In this document: positions 7,176 through 16,186 of the stretch, piece after piece | Position numbering within the stretch: the first letter of the stretch is position 1 | How the letters are laid out: every line of letters starts with the position of its first letter | Source: Deltaproteobacteria bacterium | Lineage (GTDB): Bacteria > Myxococcota_A > Polyangia > Nannocystales > Nannocystaceae | Direction: 5' to 3' | NCBI GenBank assembly: GCA_016709225.1 | Contig: JADJEE010000012.1 | Coordinates: 1,302,001-1,366,000 of the forward strand | Length of the DNA: 64,000 nucleotides | The notes under the pieces: generated by a model | Databases searched by the model: none | What the model was told of the DNA's origin: nothing | The model's input: only the letters and a program-made list of their open reading frames with translations | Position numbers and translations under genes: made by a program

Positions 7176-8806
7176 GCATGCGCGAGCGCGTCGATGTGAT
7201 CGTCATCGGCGGTGGCCCGGCCGGCGCCACCGCGGCGGCCCGCTGCGCCCGCGACGGCCTGCGCACGTGCCTGCTCGAGGCCACCCGGCATCCACGCACC
7301 CACGTCGGCGAGAGCCTGTTGCCCGGCATCATCCCGATCCTCGCCGACATCGACGCGCTCGACGCGGTGTCGCAGGCCGGCTTCGGTCGCAAGACCGGCA
7401 GCACGCTGTGGCACTGGGGTCGCACGCCGCGATGGGACCTATGGTTTGCCGACAGCGACGCGTACGACGCGGCGTGGCTGGTCGAGCGCGCGCGGTTCGA
7501 CGCGATCCTCTTCGACGCCGCCAGACGGGCGGGCGCCGAGCTGCGCACCGACGCCCGCGTGCGTGCGGTGCTGCGCGAGGGCACGCGGGTCGTCGGGGTG
7601 CAGTGGCAACGCGCCGGCGACGAGACCCCGCACGAGCTCGAGGCGCCGCTGGTCATCGACGCCAGCGGGCAGTCGTCACTGCTCGCCCGCGAGCTCGGCA
7701 CGCGCGAACGCATCGCCGGGCTCGAGCACCAGGCGATGTGGGCCCACTTCGAGCACGCCGGACGGCTACCACCGCCACGATCCCAGCAGGCGCTGTTCGT
7801 CGCGCAGTCGCAGCAGTGGTGGTGGATGTTCCCGTTGTCGTCGACGCTGACCTCGGTCGGCGTGGTGCAGCTCGATGCCCACGCCGAAGGCGCACCGATG
7901 CGCACGGCACCGCGGCCCGATTTCGACGCCGAGCTCGCGGGCTGCGACGAGCTGGTCGCTGCGCTCGGGCCCCGGGCGCGTCGCGTCACCAAGGTCCACC
8001 ACGAGCGCGACTGGAGCTACCGCATGCGCGAGACCAGTGGCCCCGGGTGGATCGCCGTGGGCGACGCGGCGGGCTTCATCGACCCGGTGCTCTCGACCGG
8101 CGTGATGCTGGCCATGCACTCGGGCTGGCACGCCGCCCGCACGGCCGCCGCGATCCACCGTGGCGACGACGAGACCACCTCCCTGGCCGCGTACAGCCGA
8201 CACCACCGCGGCATGTTCGACGACCTGCTGCGCATGGTTCGCTTCTACTACCAGCAGAACCTCGATCGCGACGACTACTTCTGGGAGAGCAAGCGCATCC
8301 TGCTGCAGGAGACCACTGCATTGCGCCCGCAGAAGGCCTTCGTGGTGCTGACCTCGGGCTTGGTGCAGAACCTCGCGCTCGCCGATCGCAAGGACGAAGC
8401 CGTTCGGCGAGTCGAACGCGACGACGCGCCGCCGCTCGAGACGCCCGCGTCGCTCGGCTTCGTGTGCCTGCACCTGCGCGCACGCGAGGCGGACGAGATC
8501 GTCGAGGGCCCCGATCCATTCGATGCCGTGTACGTGCTCGTCGAGCCCGCCGATGCGGCCGCACCCACGCTCTTTCGCAGCCGCAACTTCCACGTCAACG
8601 CGATCGCGCCGCGGCACGGCAACGATCCCATCGCAGAGCCCCGCTTCGCCGCGCCGCTGCGCGCGATCGGGGCCTGGGTCGCCGAGCTCGACGACGTCGA
8701 TGGCGAGTCGCTGGCGGACTTCTGGCGCCGCCGTCGCGCGGCGTTGCTGGCTCGGCTGCGCAGCTTGCCGGGCGCGCTGGCGCTGGCGCGTGTGTTCGGC
8801 GAGTGA
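7172..8806 (+). CDS. Flavin-dependent halogenase-like FAD oxidoreductase
   Basis: A 544-residue enzyme. GGGPAG at residues 13-18 is the FAD-binding loop, VGESLLPG (46-52) and GWIAVGDAAGFIDPVLSTG (292-310) are the other FAD motifs. FGRKTGSTLWHWG contains Lys74, at the position of the halogenase lysine that carries hypohalous acid, and WWWMFP (216-221) fits the WxWxIP motif of flavin-dependent halogenases with Phe for Ile. These features place it in the halogenase/alkylhalidase-like branch that acts on carrier-bound or free substrates, rather than simple monooxygenases. The C-terminal 150 residues are variable. Its ATG overlaps the preceding radical SAM gene. Halogenation itself is inference: hydroxylating or inactive relatives keep the same motifs. 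Confidence 0.78.
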   Translation: MSMRERVDVIVIGGGPAGATAAARCARDGLRTCLLEATRHPRTHVGESLLPGIIPILADIDALDAVSQAGFGRKTGSTLWHWGRTPRWDLWFADSDAYDAAWLVERARFDAILFDAARRAGAELRTDARVRAVLREGTRVVGVQWQRAGDETPHELEAPLVIDASGQSSLLARELGTRERIAGLEHQAMWAHFEHAGRLPPPRSQQALFVAQSQQWWWMFPLSSTLTSVGVVQLDAHAEGAPMRTAPRPDFDAELAGCDELVAALGPRARRVTKVHHERDWSYRMRETSGPGWIAVGDAAGFIDPVLSTGVMLAMHSGWHAARTAAAIHRGDDETTSLAAYSRHHRGMFDDLLRMVRFYYQQNLDRDDYFWESKRILLQETTALRPQKAFVVLTSGLVQNLALADRKDEAVRRVERDDAPPLETPASLGFVCLHLRAREADEIVEGPDPFDAVYVLVEPADAAAPTLFRSRNFHVNAIAPRHGNDPIAEPRFAAPLRAIGAWVAELDDVDGESLADFWRRRRAALLARLRSLPGALALARVFGE

Positions 8807-8822
8807 CGATCGATCACGGGGT

Positions 8823-8834
8823 GCCCACGTGGGC
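8823..8834. promoter_or_regulatory. 12-bp perfect palindrome before the protease gene
   Basis: GCCCACGTGGGC is a perfect 12-bp palindrome in the 52-base gap between the halogenase-like gene and the protease gene. It has no spacer, so it is a poor hairpin, but its place 25 bases before the protease start fits a dimeric regulator site. No second copy was noticed. Confidence 0.2.
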
Positions 8835-8858
8835 CGCGTTGTGGTCCAATGATCCGTG

Positions 8859-10394
8859 ATGCTGGGCGTGGTGGCTTCGTGGTGGTGGTGGGCGATGGCG
8901 GCGCAGCTGCAGGCGGTCGACGATCCGCAAGCGCTGGTCGGTGGCACCGAGGCCGGCGTCTGCGCGTGGCCCACCGCGGTCTCCGTGGGTGGCTGCAGCG
9001 GCACGCTCATCCACCCCGAGGTGGTGATCTACGCGGCGCACTGCGGTGCCGGGGCCACGCAGGTGGCGTTCGGCGAGACCTCGACGGGTGCGCGCGTGGT
9101 CGCGACCTCGAGCTGCGCGACCCATCCCGCGTTCGTCGAGCCCGGTGGCGACGACTTCGCGTACTGCGTACTCGCCGAGCCGGTGACCGATCTCGCGATT
9201 GCGCCGGTTCTCATGGGCTGCGAGCTGCAGATGCTCGCCCCCGACGTGATGCTCACGACCCTCGGCTTCGGCGGCGCCCCCGACGGACCGGCCGGCATCA
9301 AGCGCTGGGTCGAGATGCCGATCGCGCAGGTCTTCCTCGACACCGCGATCCTGCACGCGGGTGGCGACGGCGTCTCCCTGTGCGGCGGCGACTCGGGCGG
9401 CGGCAGCTTCGTGCAGCTCTTCGACGGCTCCTGGCGCCTCGCGGGCGTCAGCTCGGCGACGATCGGCACGCCGTGCACCGACGCGCAGGCGTTGCTCGCG
9501 ATGCCGTTCAACGGCGTCGAGTGGATCGAGGCGAGCTCGGGCATCGATGTCACGCCGTGCCACGACGCCGACGGCACCTGGAACCCGGGCACGGGCTGCC
9601 AGGGGTTCGCGCAGGATCCGGCCACCGGCGTGGGGGCGTGGCCGAGTTGCGGCACCGGGCCGGTGTCGGGCTACGGCTCGAGCTGTGGCGCGCCGTCGGG
9701 CGGCCCCGACGATGTCACCGCACCGCTGGTGGAGATCGTGATGCCGATCGATGGCGCCACGTTCCCGCTCGATGGCGACGCCGCGTCGGTGGTCGTGACG
9801 ATCGACGCCAGCGACGAGGGCTGGGGGCTCTCGCACACGCTGCTGCGGATCGACGGCGTCGATGTACCCGGCAGCATCGACGACGTCATGCCCTTCGAGA
9901 TCCCCACCCTCGACGTGCCCGAGGGCGCCTACGAGCTCGTCGCGGTGGCGGTCGACTGGGCCGGCAACGAGGGCCTGTCGGCGACGCACGCGATCGTGGT
10001 CGGTGATCCGCCGATGTCGACGACGGGAGACGACGGCAGCGGCAGCGGTGACGCCGGCGGGACGTCGGCGACGAGCGACGGGTCGAGCTCGATGGGCACG
10101 AGCGGTGGCGATGCGACCGCGAGCACGGGGGCCGACAGCTCGGGGGGCAGTGGCGGCGCGCCGCTGGACGGCACCGAGGGTGGCGACTCGGGGTGTGCGT
10201 GCGGCGTCGCGCGTGGGCGCGGCGAGGCGCTGCCGTGGATGGTGTGCGTCGTGTTGGGCGGCCTCGCCGTCCGGACCAGGGCCGCTTCAACGAAACGCCG
10301 CGCGGTACGAGCGTGGGCTGGTGCCGACGACGCGCTGGAAGTGGGCGCGAAAGGCCGCGATCGAGCCGAAGCCGCAATCGTCGGCGACCCGTGA
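8859..10394 (+). CDS. Secreted trypsin-like serine protease with degraded MYXO-CTERM-like tail
   Basis: The 511-residue product begins with a Trp-rich hydrophobic segment (signal peptide), then LVGGTEA at the mature chymotrypsin-fold start. The triad is visible: His in YAAHCGA, Asp in GDDFAYCVL, Ser in GGDSGGGSF. After the protease domain comes a beta-sandwich-like region (about residues 285-385), a Ser/Thr/Gly linker, and a Cys pair GCACG followed by a hydrophobic segment and arginines, as in MYXO-CTERM sorting signals. Normally the protein ends right after the arginines; here the frame runs about 40 more residues into antisense AraC debris. The original stop has probably been lost by recombination at the junction near 10280. 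Confidence 0.85.
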   Translation: MLGVVASWWWWAMAAQLQAVDDPQALVGGTEAGVCAWPTAVSVGGCSGTLIHPEVVIYAAHCGAGATQVAFGETSTGARVVATSSCATHPAFVEPGGDDFAYCVLAEPVTDLAIAPVLMGCELQMLAPDVMLTTLGFGGAPDGPAGIKRWVEMPIAQVFLDTAILHAGGDGVSLCGGDSGGGSFVQLFDGSWRLAGVSSATIGTPCTDAQALLAMPFNGVEWIEASSGIDVTPCHDADGTWNPGTGCQGFAQDPATGVGAWPSCGTGPVSGYGSSCGAPSGGPDDVTAPLVEIVMPIDGATFPLDGDAASVVVTIDASDEGWGLSHTLLRIDGVDVPGSIDDVMPFEIPTLDVPEGAYELVAVAVDWAGNEGLSATHAIVVGDPPMSTTGDDGSGSGDAGGTSATSDGSSSMGTSGGDATASTGADSSGGSGGAPLDGTEGGDSGCACGVARGRGEALPWMVCVVLGGLAVRTRAASTKRRAVRAWAGADDALEVGAKGRDRAEAAIVGDP

Positions 10395-10518
10395 CATCGC
10401 ATGCTTGGTGCGCTCGAGCAGCTGTTGGGCACGGCGCACGCGTGCACGCAGGATCCACTGCGTCGGTGAAGTGCCGACCTGCTCGCTGAAGCGGCGACTC
10501 TAACGTCCGCGTGCTCAT
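10287..10518 (-). pseudogene. AraC/GlxA-type regulator remnant (HTH domain, frameshifted)
   Basis: Read on the minus strand from 10518, MSTRTL is followed, after one extra base, by SRRFSEQVGTSPTQWILRAR, then ARVRRAQQLLERTKHAMSRV, DDCGFGSIAAFRAHFQRVVG and TSPRSYRAAFR before a TGA at 10287. This is the C-terminal pair of helix-turn-helix motifs of an AraC family activator, complete to its end but lacking its N-terminal sensor domain and carrying a one-base frameshift close to the second codon block. The tail of the protease gene overlaps it in antisense. It is a dead fragment rather than a working regulator. Confidence 0.8.
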
Positions 10519-10694
10519 GCCGGACCTCCTGCGCGCCGCGATCCTCGGGCTGCCGGATGAGTTCGTCGTTCGGCTGTGCGGTCTGCGATGCGATCCTGGC
10601 GGCGTGGTTCCTGTGCGACGCGCCGGCGGTGCTGCGATCGCGCCAGGTCGCATCCACGTAGGACCTGCTACGCTGGCGGACCCGCGCGTTCGCC

Positions 10695-12155
10695 ATGACG
10701 GAGCCCGCCGCACCACCACGCTCCCGCGTGCGTCGCATCGTCGGAGTCGCGATCGGCCTGGTGGTGCTGTCGTGGCTGCCCGAGCCGTCGGTCGCGGTGC
10801 CGCCCGGGCCGGACGGTCGCGCGTTCGCGTGGGACGCCGATGCGATGTTCGCGGAGCTGAAGCGCCGCTTCGAGACCAGCCGCGAGCACGGCTGCGTCGA
10901 CGCCACCGACGAGCTCGAGCCGCTGCTCGCCGCACTCGAGCGCGAGCCGCCGGCGCCCGATGACGCCGCGTGGGATCGCCTGCAGCAGCACCTGTTCGAG
11001 CGCTTCGCGGACGCGGGCGCGTGCCCCGATCGCATCGGCGAGCTGCTCGCGCTGCGGGCCCGCGTGCGCACGGTCGCAAAGCGAGCCAGCCGCGCGTGGC
11101 CGCCGGGGCCGAAGACCCGCGATCGGCTCTACCGGCTGCTCTACGGCTCGCGCGCGGCGCTCGAGGAGGTGCTGCTGCAGCTACGCCCCGACGATGTGCC
11201 CACGCTCGAGCACGGCACCGAGGTGGCTTCGGCAACGCCGTCGCTGGTGATCGAGGGCGTGCGCGTGCACAGCGGTGACATCCTGCTCTCGCGCGGCGGT
11301 GCGCCGACCTCGGCTTTCATTGCGCGCGGCAACGACTACCCCGGCAACTTCTCCCACGTCGCGCTGGTGCACGTCGACGCGCGCACCGGCGAGGGTGCGG
11401 TGATCGAGGCCCACATCGAGCGCGGCGTCGCGATCACGGATGCCGCCGGCTACCTCGCCGACAAGAAGCTGCGCATTGCCGTGCTGCGCCTGCGCGCCGA
11501 CCATCCTGCGCTGCTCGCCGATCCCCTGCTGCCGCACCGCGCCGCCGCGGCAGCGCTGCACGAGGCCCGCGCGCGCCACATCCCCTACGACTTCGCGATG
11601 GACATCGCCGATCACCGCGCGCAGTTCTGCTCGGAGGTCGCGGCCGCGGCTTATGAAGCCCACGGCGTGCGGCTGTGGGATCAGCTCTCGACCTTCTCGT
11701 CGGGTGGCCTCGCCCGTTGGATGGCCGCGCTCGGCGTGCGCGAGCTCCAGACCCAGGCGCCCGCCGACCTCGAGTACGACCCCGCGCTCGACGTCGTCGC
11801 CGAGTGGCACGACGCCCGCACGCTGCTCGACGACCACATCGACAACGCGGCGATCGACGCCATGCTCGAGCAGGCCGAGGCCGGTGCCGTGCTCGAGCAC
11901 GACTGGCGCCTGCTGCCGCTCGCGCGCGCGATGAAGGCCTACAGCGCGGTGCGGGTGCTGCTCGGCGGCGAGGGGCCGATCCCCGAGGGCATGTCCGCGA
12001 CCGTGGGCCTGCGCGCGCAGTGGCTCGCCGCGCGGCATGGGGCGATTCGCGAGCGCGTGCGCGAAGCGGTCGCGCGCGCGCAGATCGAGAGCGGCGCGAC
12101 GCCGCCGTACTGGGAGTTGGTCGCGCTCGCGCGCGAGGCCGCCGCCGCGCAGTAG
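10695..12155 (+). CDS. YiiX/YebB-like NlpC/P60-fold cysteine hydrolase
   Basis: The 486-residue protein has an N-terminal transmembrane or signal segment (residues 13-30) and a helical region to about 170. HSGDILLSRGG, then NFSHVALVHV and FCSEVAAAAY (about residues 190, 218 and 315) are the ordered motifs of the circularly permuted papain-like YiiX family: the catalytic His lies in SHVAL and the Cys in CSE. Members hydrolyse amide or thioester-like bonds in peptidoglycan or lipids; the substrate is not known here. The C-terminal 150 residues are helical and specific to this protein. It is preceded by about 175 bases without a gene, next to the AraC remnant. Confidence 0.75.
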   Translation: MTEPAAPPRSRVRRIVGVAIGLVVLSWLPEPSVAVPPGPDGRAFAWDADAMFAELKRRFETSREHGCVDATDELEPLLAALEREPPAPDDAAWDRLQQHLFERFADAGACPDRIGELLALRARVRTVAKRASRAWPPGPKTRDRLYRLLYGSRAALEEVLLQLRPDDVPTLEHGTEVASATPSLVIEGVRVHSGDILLSRGGAPTSAFIARGNDYPGNFSHVALVHVDARTGEGAVIEAHIERGVAITDAAGYLADKKLRIAVLRLRADHPALLADPLLPHRAAAAALHEARARHIPYDFAMDIADHRAQFCSEVAAAAYEAHGVRLWDQLSTFSSGGLARWMAALGVRELQTQAPADLEYDPALDVVAEWHDARTLLDDHIDNAAIDAMLEQAEAGAVLEHDWRLLPLARAMKAYSAVRVLLGGEGPIPEGMSATVGLRAQWLAARHGAIRERVREAVARAQIESGATPPYWELVALAREAAAAQ

Positions 12156-12251
12156 CGGGCACAGATGCCGATGTCGCGCCGCAGCGGGTCCGGTGACGCA
12201 ACCGAGCTCGATCGGTCGGTTCCCTGCAAGTCGCACAGGCGATTCACGTTC

Positions 12252-13340
12252 ATGCCAAAGATGCGAGTGCTCGACGCCCTGGGGTTCGTCTCGATCTCGC
12301 TCGCCGTCGGCGCGTGCGAGGGCAGCGACGAGCTTCCGGTCGAGCACACCGAGCACCTCGACGTCTATCCCAGCGACGAGGACCGCGTCTGCGCGGGCAC
12401 GCTCGACGACATGGAGGCTTCGATCGCCGCGTTCACGGACTTCCTCGGCGTCGAACTCGAGTCTCGCATCACCGTCTACTATGGCGGTGGTGCTGTCGAG
12501 GAGCACTGCCCGGCGACCGCCAGCGGGTGCGCTTGGCCGGTCGATGCGCACGCGGCCGTGGCCACCCTACCTCAATCGGTCGACCACGAGCTCGTCCACG
12601 GCGTCCGTTACGCCACCGGCATCCGCGGCCGCCGGTTCTTCGAGGAAGGCATCGCCGTCTACGTCTCCGCGATCTTCTCGCGCGGGTATGAAGTCGGTGG
12701 CACGCCTACGGGCGCAGATGCTCGCGGGCCGCTGCAGCTCTACGACCTACCCTCGAACGAGATCACCGCAGATGACTACCCAACCGCGGCCAGCTTCACC
12801 CGCTGGATGTTCGAGACCAGCGGCGACGCACAGGCCCTCGGATTCCTCGAGGACCCCCGCTACGCCGATGCAAGCGACGTCGATGGAGCCTTCATCGATC
12901 ATCTCGGACAACCCATCGCCGACGCCGACGCACAGTGGCGCAGCTCTGGCGACGACATCGACACCTTCGGCGAGCGCTGCAGCGGCGCGATCGAGCGACC
13001 GTGGTCGGCCGACGGCTTCGTCTTCGAAGGCGTGCTCGACTGCGCCGACCACGACACGCTCGGCCCCGTGAACGGGTCGATGAGCCACCGTACGCTCTGC
13101 ATCGAGATCCCTGCGGCGATCACCCTCGACGTCGCGCTCGAGGGCGCCGCCGGCGATGTCTACCTCGGCTCCGATGGCTGCGCCGCCAGCCAAGGCCTCG
13201 GAGCCGAGGCGTACCAGGACAAGCATGTCGACGCCGCGATGCTCGAGCGCCACGAGTTCGCGGCGTGCAGGTGGATCGTCGTCGTCAACGGCGAGCCGGA
13301 TGGTCGCGGCGGCGCGTTCACGCTGCGCATGACGCCGTGA
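12252..13340 (+). CDS. Lipoprotein, putative HExxH zinc metallopeptidase
   Basis: The 362-residue product begins MPKMRVLD and has a hydrophobic segment ending in the lipobox VGAC, so it should be a lipoprotein. HELVH (about residue 113) followed by FFEEGIAVY about 20 residues later matches a gluzincin zinc site with two His and a downstream Glu, as in peptidase MA-like proteins. The C-terminal 150 residues look beta-rich with paired cysteines and resemble a pre-peptidase-type domain. An ATG nine bases downstream is an alternative start. It ends directly before a truncated lipoprotein remnant. The peptidase assignment is from motif only. Confidence 0.7.
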   Translation: MPKMRVLDALGFVSISLAVGACEGSDELPVEHTEHLDVYPSDEDRVCAGTLDDMEASIAAFTDFLGVELESRITVYYGGGAVEEHCPATASGCAWPVDAHAAVATLPQSVDHELVHGVRYATGIRGRRFFEEGIAVYVSAIFSRGYEVGGTPTGADARGPLQLYDLPSNEITADDYPTAASFTRWMFETSGDAQALGFLEDPRYADASDVDGAFIDHLGQPIADADAQWRSSGDDIDTFGERCSGAIERPWSADGFVFEGVLDCADHDTLGPVNGSMSHRTLCIEIPAAITLDVALEGAAGDVYLGSDGCAASQGLGAEAYQDKHVDAAMLERHEFAACRWIVVVNGEPDGRGGAFTLRMTP

Positions 13341-13341
13341 T

Positions 13342-14138
13342 GGTCGAAGCGCATCGTCGAGCGGCGCGGACACGACGGCCGATACCACCGCCTTCGCCGA
13401 TGCGAGCAGCGAGGGCACGATGACCGGCGACACCACGGACGACGGAACCACCTCCGCGGGTGTCGACTGCGCGCTGCCGGCCGCGAGCTCGTGGGACGAG
13501 GGCTTCGACCGCCCCGACGCCGACGAGATCGGGAATTGTTGGATCGAGAAGACTCCGGCGGTGTGGCAACTCGTCGCCGGCGAGGTCACGTCGCCCGGTG
13601 TCGGGGCGACGATGCCCGGCGATCACCTCGTATGGCGCGACGGCCTCGTCAGCGCGGACGTCGAGGTCAAGCTCGAGTTCCGCGTTCGATCCCCGGATCC
13701 GCCCAACGAGCCCCATGTGCTGGCGCGGCTGACCGACGACGCACTCCAACCGGGCGGCGCCTACCACGGCTACGCGCTGCTCCCCCGCGCAGCCAAGGGC
13801 GGCACCCCGATGCAGCGTGCATGATGCGATTCGACGGCGCTCGAGATTCCGGCGAGCAACGCTGCGAGAACTTGCCTGCGCCCCTCGAGATCGGACCCAC
13901 ACGCCATCGACTGGTGCTGCAGGTCACCGGCCCCGGCCCGGTGCTGATCGACGGTCGGCTCGACGTCCTGCACGACGGCGACCAGGACTGGACTCCCCTG
14001 CTCACGCTGCAGCAGTGGCAGGACACCTCCCCCGATCAGATCGTCACGGCCGGTACGGCGGGCTTCTCCGGCGGCAGCGTGATCGACGTGCTCGACAACT
14101 TCGCGATCGAAGGCGTGCAGATCTTCACCTTCGGCTGA
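13342..14138 (+). pseudogene. Truncated, frameshifted lipoprotein remnant (LamG-like domain)
   Basis: An in-frame stretch rich in Ser, Thr, Asp and Gly (SSSGADTTADTTAFADASSE, continuing TMTGDTTDDGTT) is the linker type that follows a lipobox in this genome, but no signal peptide or start codon precedes it; a stop lies at 13330 in this frame. A globular part beginning WDEGFDRPDADEIGNCW then runs to about 13820, where the frame ends; the homologous continuation MMRFDGARDSGEQRC to the TGA at 14138 is in another frame. One base has therefore been lost or gained near 13815-13825. The fold suggests a concanavalin-like carbohydrate-binding domain. It abuts the metallopeptidase gene without a promoter. 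Confidence 0.65.
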
Positions 14139-14165
14139 AGCCGCAGCACGCCCGACGCTAGCCTG

Positions 14166-14576
14166 TCACGCGCGCCGTCGGGCCACGCGCGCGACGATCA
14201 CCACCACCAACGCGACCAACGCGACCAGCCATACCGCCGCGAGCCACAGCCAGTGCAACGCGACGTACGGCGGCGCGTGCATCGTCATCACCATGTGGCC
14301 GAGCAGGTACGGAGCACCGAGTATCACCACCACCACGAGCCGGCCGACCGAGTGGTCGAAGCTCAGGGGGCGGACGATTGCGTAGAGCACCGCGACCTCG
14401 ACGGTGAGCAGCACCGAGAACCACGCGACCCCGCTCGTCGGATACGGATGCGGCAGCGGCACGCCCTGCACGTTCAGCAAGTAGCCATCCACCCGGGTGC
14501 CGGCCCAGACCAACACCGCGATGCCCCCAAGCCACGCGAGCAGGAAGGGGACCAACCGTGGCAACGCCTTCGGCAT
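14166..14576 (-). CDS. Small four-helix membrane protein, unknown function
   Basis: This 136-residue protein is almost all hydrophobic, with four predicted membrane segments (about residues 8-28, 48-70, 78-98, 104-130) and an Arg-rich end. A conserved-looking loop GVPLPHPYPTSG lies between helices 1 and 2. I recognise no family. It is the intact version of a gene whose first 51 codons recur, at about 96% base identity, at 17543-17713. It is convergent with the lipoprotein remnant to its left and divergent from the lipoprotein gene to its right. Confidence 0.6.
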   Translation of the reverse strand: MPKALPRLVPFLLAWLGGIAVLVWAGTRVDGYLLNVQGVPLPHPYPTSGVAWFSVLLTVEVAVLYAIVRPLSFDHSVGRLVVVVILGAPYLLGHMVMTMHAPPYVALHWLWLAAVWLVALVALVVVIVARVARRRA

Positions 14577-14601
14577 GCGACGCCATCGTAACAGCCGCGA
14601 G
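14431..14601. repeat. 171-bp duplicated segment, copy 1 (5' part of membrane-protein gene)
   Basis: These 171 bases, which include the start and first 49 codons of the small membrane protein gene, are matched by 17543-17713 with about seven base differences and no gaps. Copy 1 is in the intact gene, so it is probably the source. The distance between the copies is 3.1 kb and both have the same orientation. Confidence 0.9.
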
Positions 14602-14766
14602 CGACCTGAGACGCCGCATCACGGCGCCGGCGTCGTGGAGAGTTGCAGCTGTTCATGTAGTGGCGCCCGCCGAAGCGACAGTGTGCCGACGATCGAACGG
14701 CACGTTCGTATCGTGGCGCCGCGCATCGTGATGGCGAAGTCGTTCGCAAATCGCTATTGGTCGGCC

Positions 14767-16077
14767 ATGCCGTCGAAGGTTCATCGCAAGCGACTGCTCC
14801 ACTCGCTGGGGGCCGGGCTGTGGGCTGTGGCGTTCGGCTGCGGACCAACGATCTCGGGCGCCGACGGGTCGCAGACAACGACCGGCGAGGTGTCCGGCAC
14901 GGCGGATGGCTCGACCGCGGATGCAGACGACCAGGGCGACGCGGCCGACGACGAGTCCGGTGCGCCGCCGAGCGTCTGCGGCGACGGGATCCAAGCGGCG
15001 GACGAAGCGTGCGACGACGGCAACACGACCAACGCCGACGGGTGCAGCGCTGAGTGCTTGGTGAGCGGCACGCTGCTGTGGAGCCTCGAGCTCGATGCCC
15101 AACAAATGGGCTACAGCGTCGGCATCGATGCCCGCAACGGCGAGGTGTACACCGCGGTGCAGGTCTATGAGGGGCCCGCTCCGGCAATCATCGCGTCGCG
15201 GGTCGATCGTCAGGGCGCGCTGCTGAGCAGCTACTACGACTTCGGCGGCTTCTCGGACGTCGACCTCGCCCGACAGCCCATCGCGAGCACGTCGCAGGGG
15301 CAGATCATCGCCGGCTACATCACCGTGCCGGCCGAGGGTCGACCTACCGACAGCCGCCGGGCTGCGGCGCAGATCGACTTGGAAAGCGGCCCAGTGTGGA
15401 CCCACGAGACGATGCAACGGTGGCCCAAGTTCTTCGGCACGATCTGGCGCGACGACAGCGCCTTCATCTTGCACGCCGTCGATGTCGAGGATGGCGACAT
15501 GCTGGTCATCGACTGGTTCGGCGCCGACGGAACGCACCTCGGCGAGTTGCCGTTGGGTGTGACGGTCGCCGAGGCTTCGCCGCTGGGTCACGGGGCCCTG
15601 ATGTCGCAGCCATACTCGCCATCCTTGAGCGTGCTCGCCGTCGATCCGAACAGCCTCGCGATCTCGCTGCATACGGCACGACTCCCAACGCCAGGCTTCG
15701 TGACGCCGCCGCCCTGGTACGTCGAGACGGTGGCGATGGTCACGCCCGGCGCCGCGCCGAGCCGGGCCTTCGCCCACAGCCTCGAGGTGGTGGTGTGGAC
15801 CGACGACGAGCGGATCGCCCTCGACGCCCAGGACCACATCCAGCCAGCGACGCGCCGCAACACCGTCGGCACCGTATTGGCGTCGTTCGACGTCGGCGTC
15901 GCGCTGGTCGAAGACTCGACGATCTCGGTGCACGACACCGGTGAAGTCGAGCGCTGGCGCGCGGCAGCGCCCCTGTATCCGAGGTACGCACGCGCCGACG
16001 GAGACGCCGGACTCTTCGTCCTGTGCGACGGCGACATCGCATCCGGCGAGGTGACGCTCTCGTACTTCGTACTGTAG
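14767..16077 (+). CDS. Lipoprotein with DUF4215-type Cys repeat
   Basis: The 436-residue product has a signal peptide ending in the lipobox AFGC, then an acidic Ser/Thr/Asp linker (residues 27-75). CGDGIQAADEACDDGNTTNA followed by DGCSAEC is the Cys-rich DUF4215 repeat common in myxobacterial surface proteins. The remaining 330 residues look like beta-propeller blades without a recognised enzyme motif. An in-frame ATG 36 bases upstream would add a hydrophilic stretch before the signal peptide, so the ATG at 14767 is preferred. It is likely displayed on the outer or inner membrane; function unknown. Confidence 0.72.
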   Translation: MPSKVHRKRLLHSLGAGLWAVAFGCGPTISGADGSQTTTGEVSGTADGSTADADDQGDAADDESGAPPSVCGDGIQAADEACDDGNTTNADGCSAECLVSGTLLWSLELDAQQMGYSVGIDARNGEVYTAVQVYEGPAPAIIASRVDRQGALLSSYYDFGGFSDVDLARQPIASTSQGQIIAGYITVPAEGRPTDSRRAAAQIDLESGPVWTHETMQRWPKFFGTIWRDDSAFILHAVDVEDGDMLVIDWFGADGTHLGELPLGVTVAEASPLGHGALMSQPYSPSLSVLAVDPNSLAISLHTARLPTPGFVTPPPWYVETVAMVTPGAAPSRAFAHSLEVVVWTDDERIALDAQDHIQPATRRNTVGTVLASFDVGVALVEDSTISVHDTGEVERWRAAAPLYPRYARADGDAGLFVLCDGDIASGEVTLSYFVL

Positions 16078-16117
16078 CGCGGCAGGCCGAGTCAGTACGG
16101 CGGCGGTGCCATACGAG

Positions 16118-16186
16118 CGGCAACACCTCGACCGCCAGCGCGCTTCGCTTGGGCAGCCATGTGCCATCGCGCAGCGCCTTGCGGGT
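16118..16186 (-). pseudogene. 69-bp fragment of an acyltransferase gene
   Basis: On the minus strand this piece reads RKALRDGTWLPKRSALAVEV, matching RKALRDGTWLPKRSALVVEV near the end of the ACP-FAAL-acyltransferase gene at 18321-18389 (66 of 69 bases identical). The surrounding bases do not match that gene. It is a short copied piece lodged in the gap between two lipoprotein genes. Confidence 0.8.
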
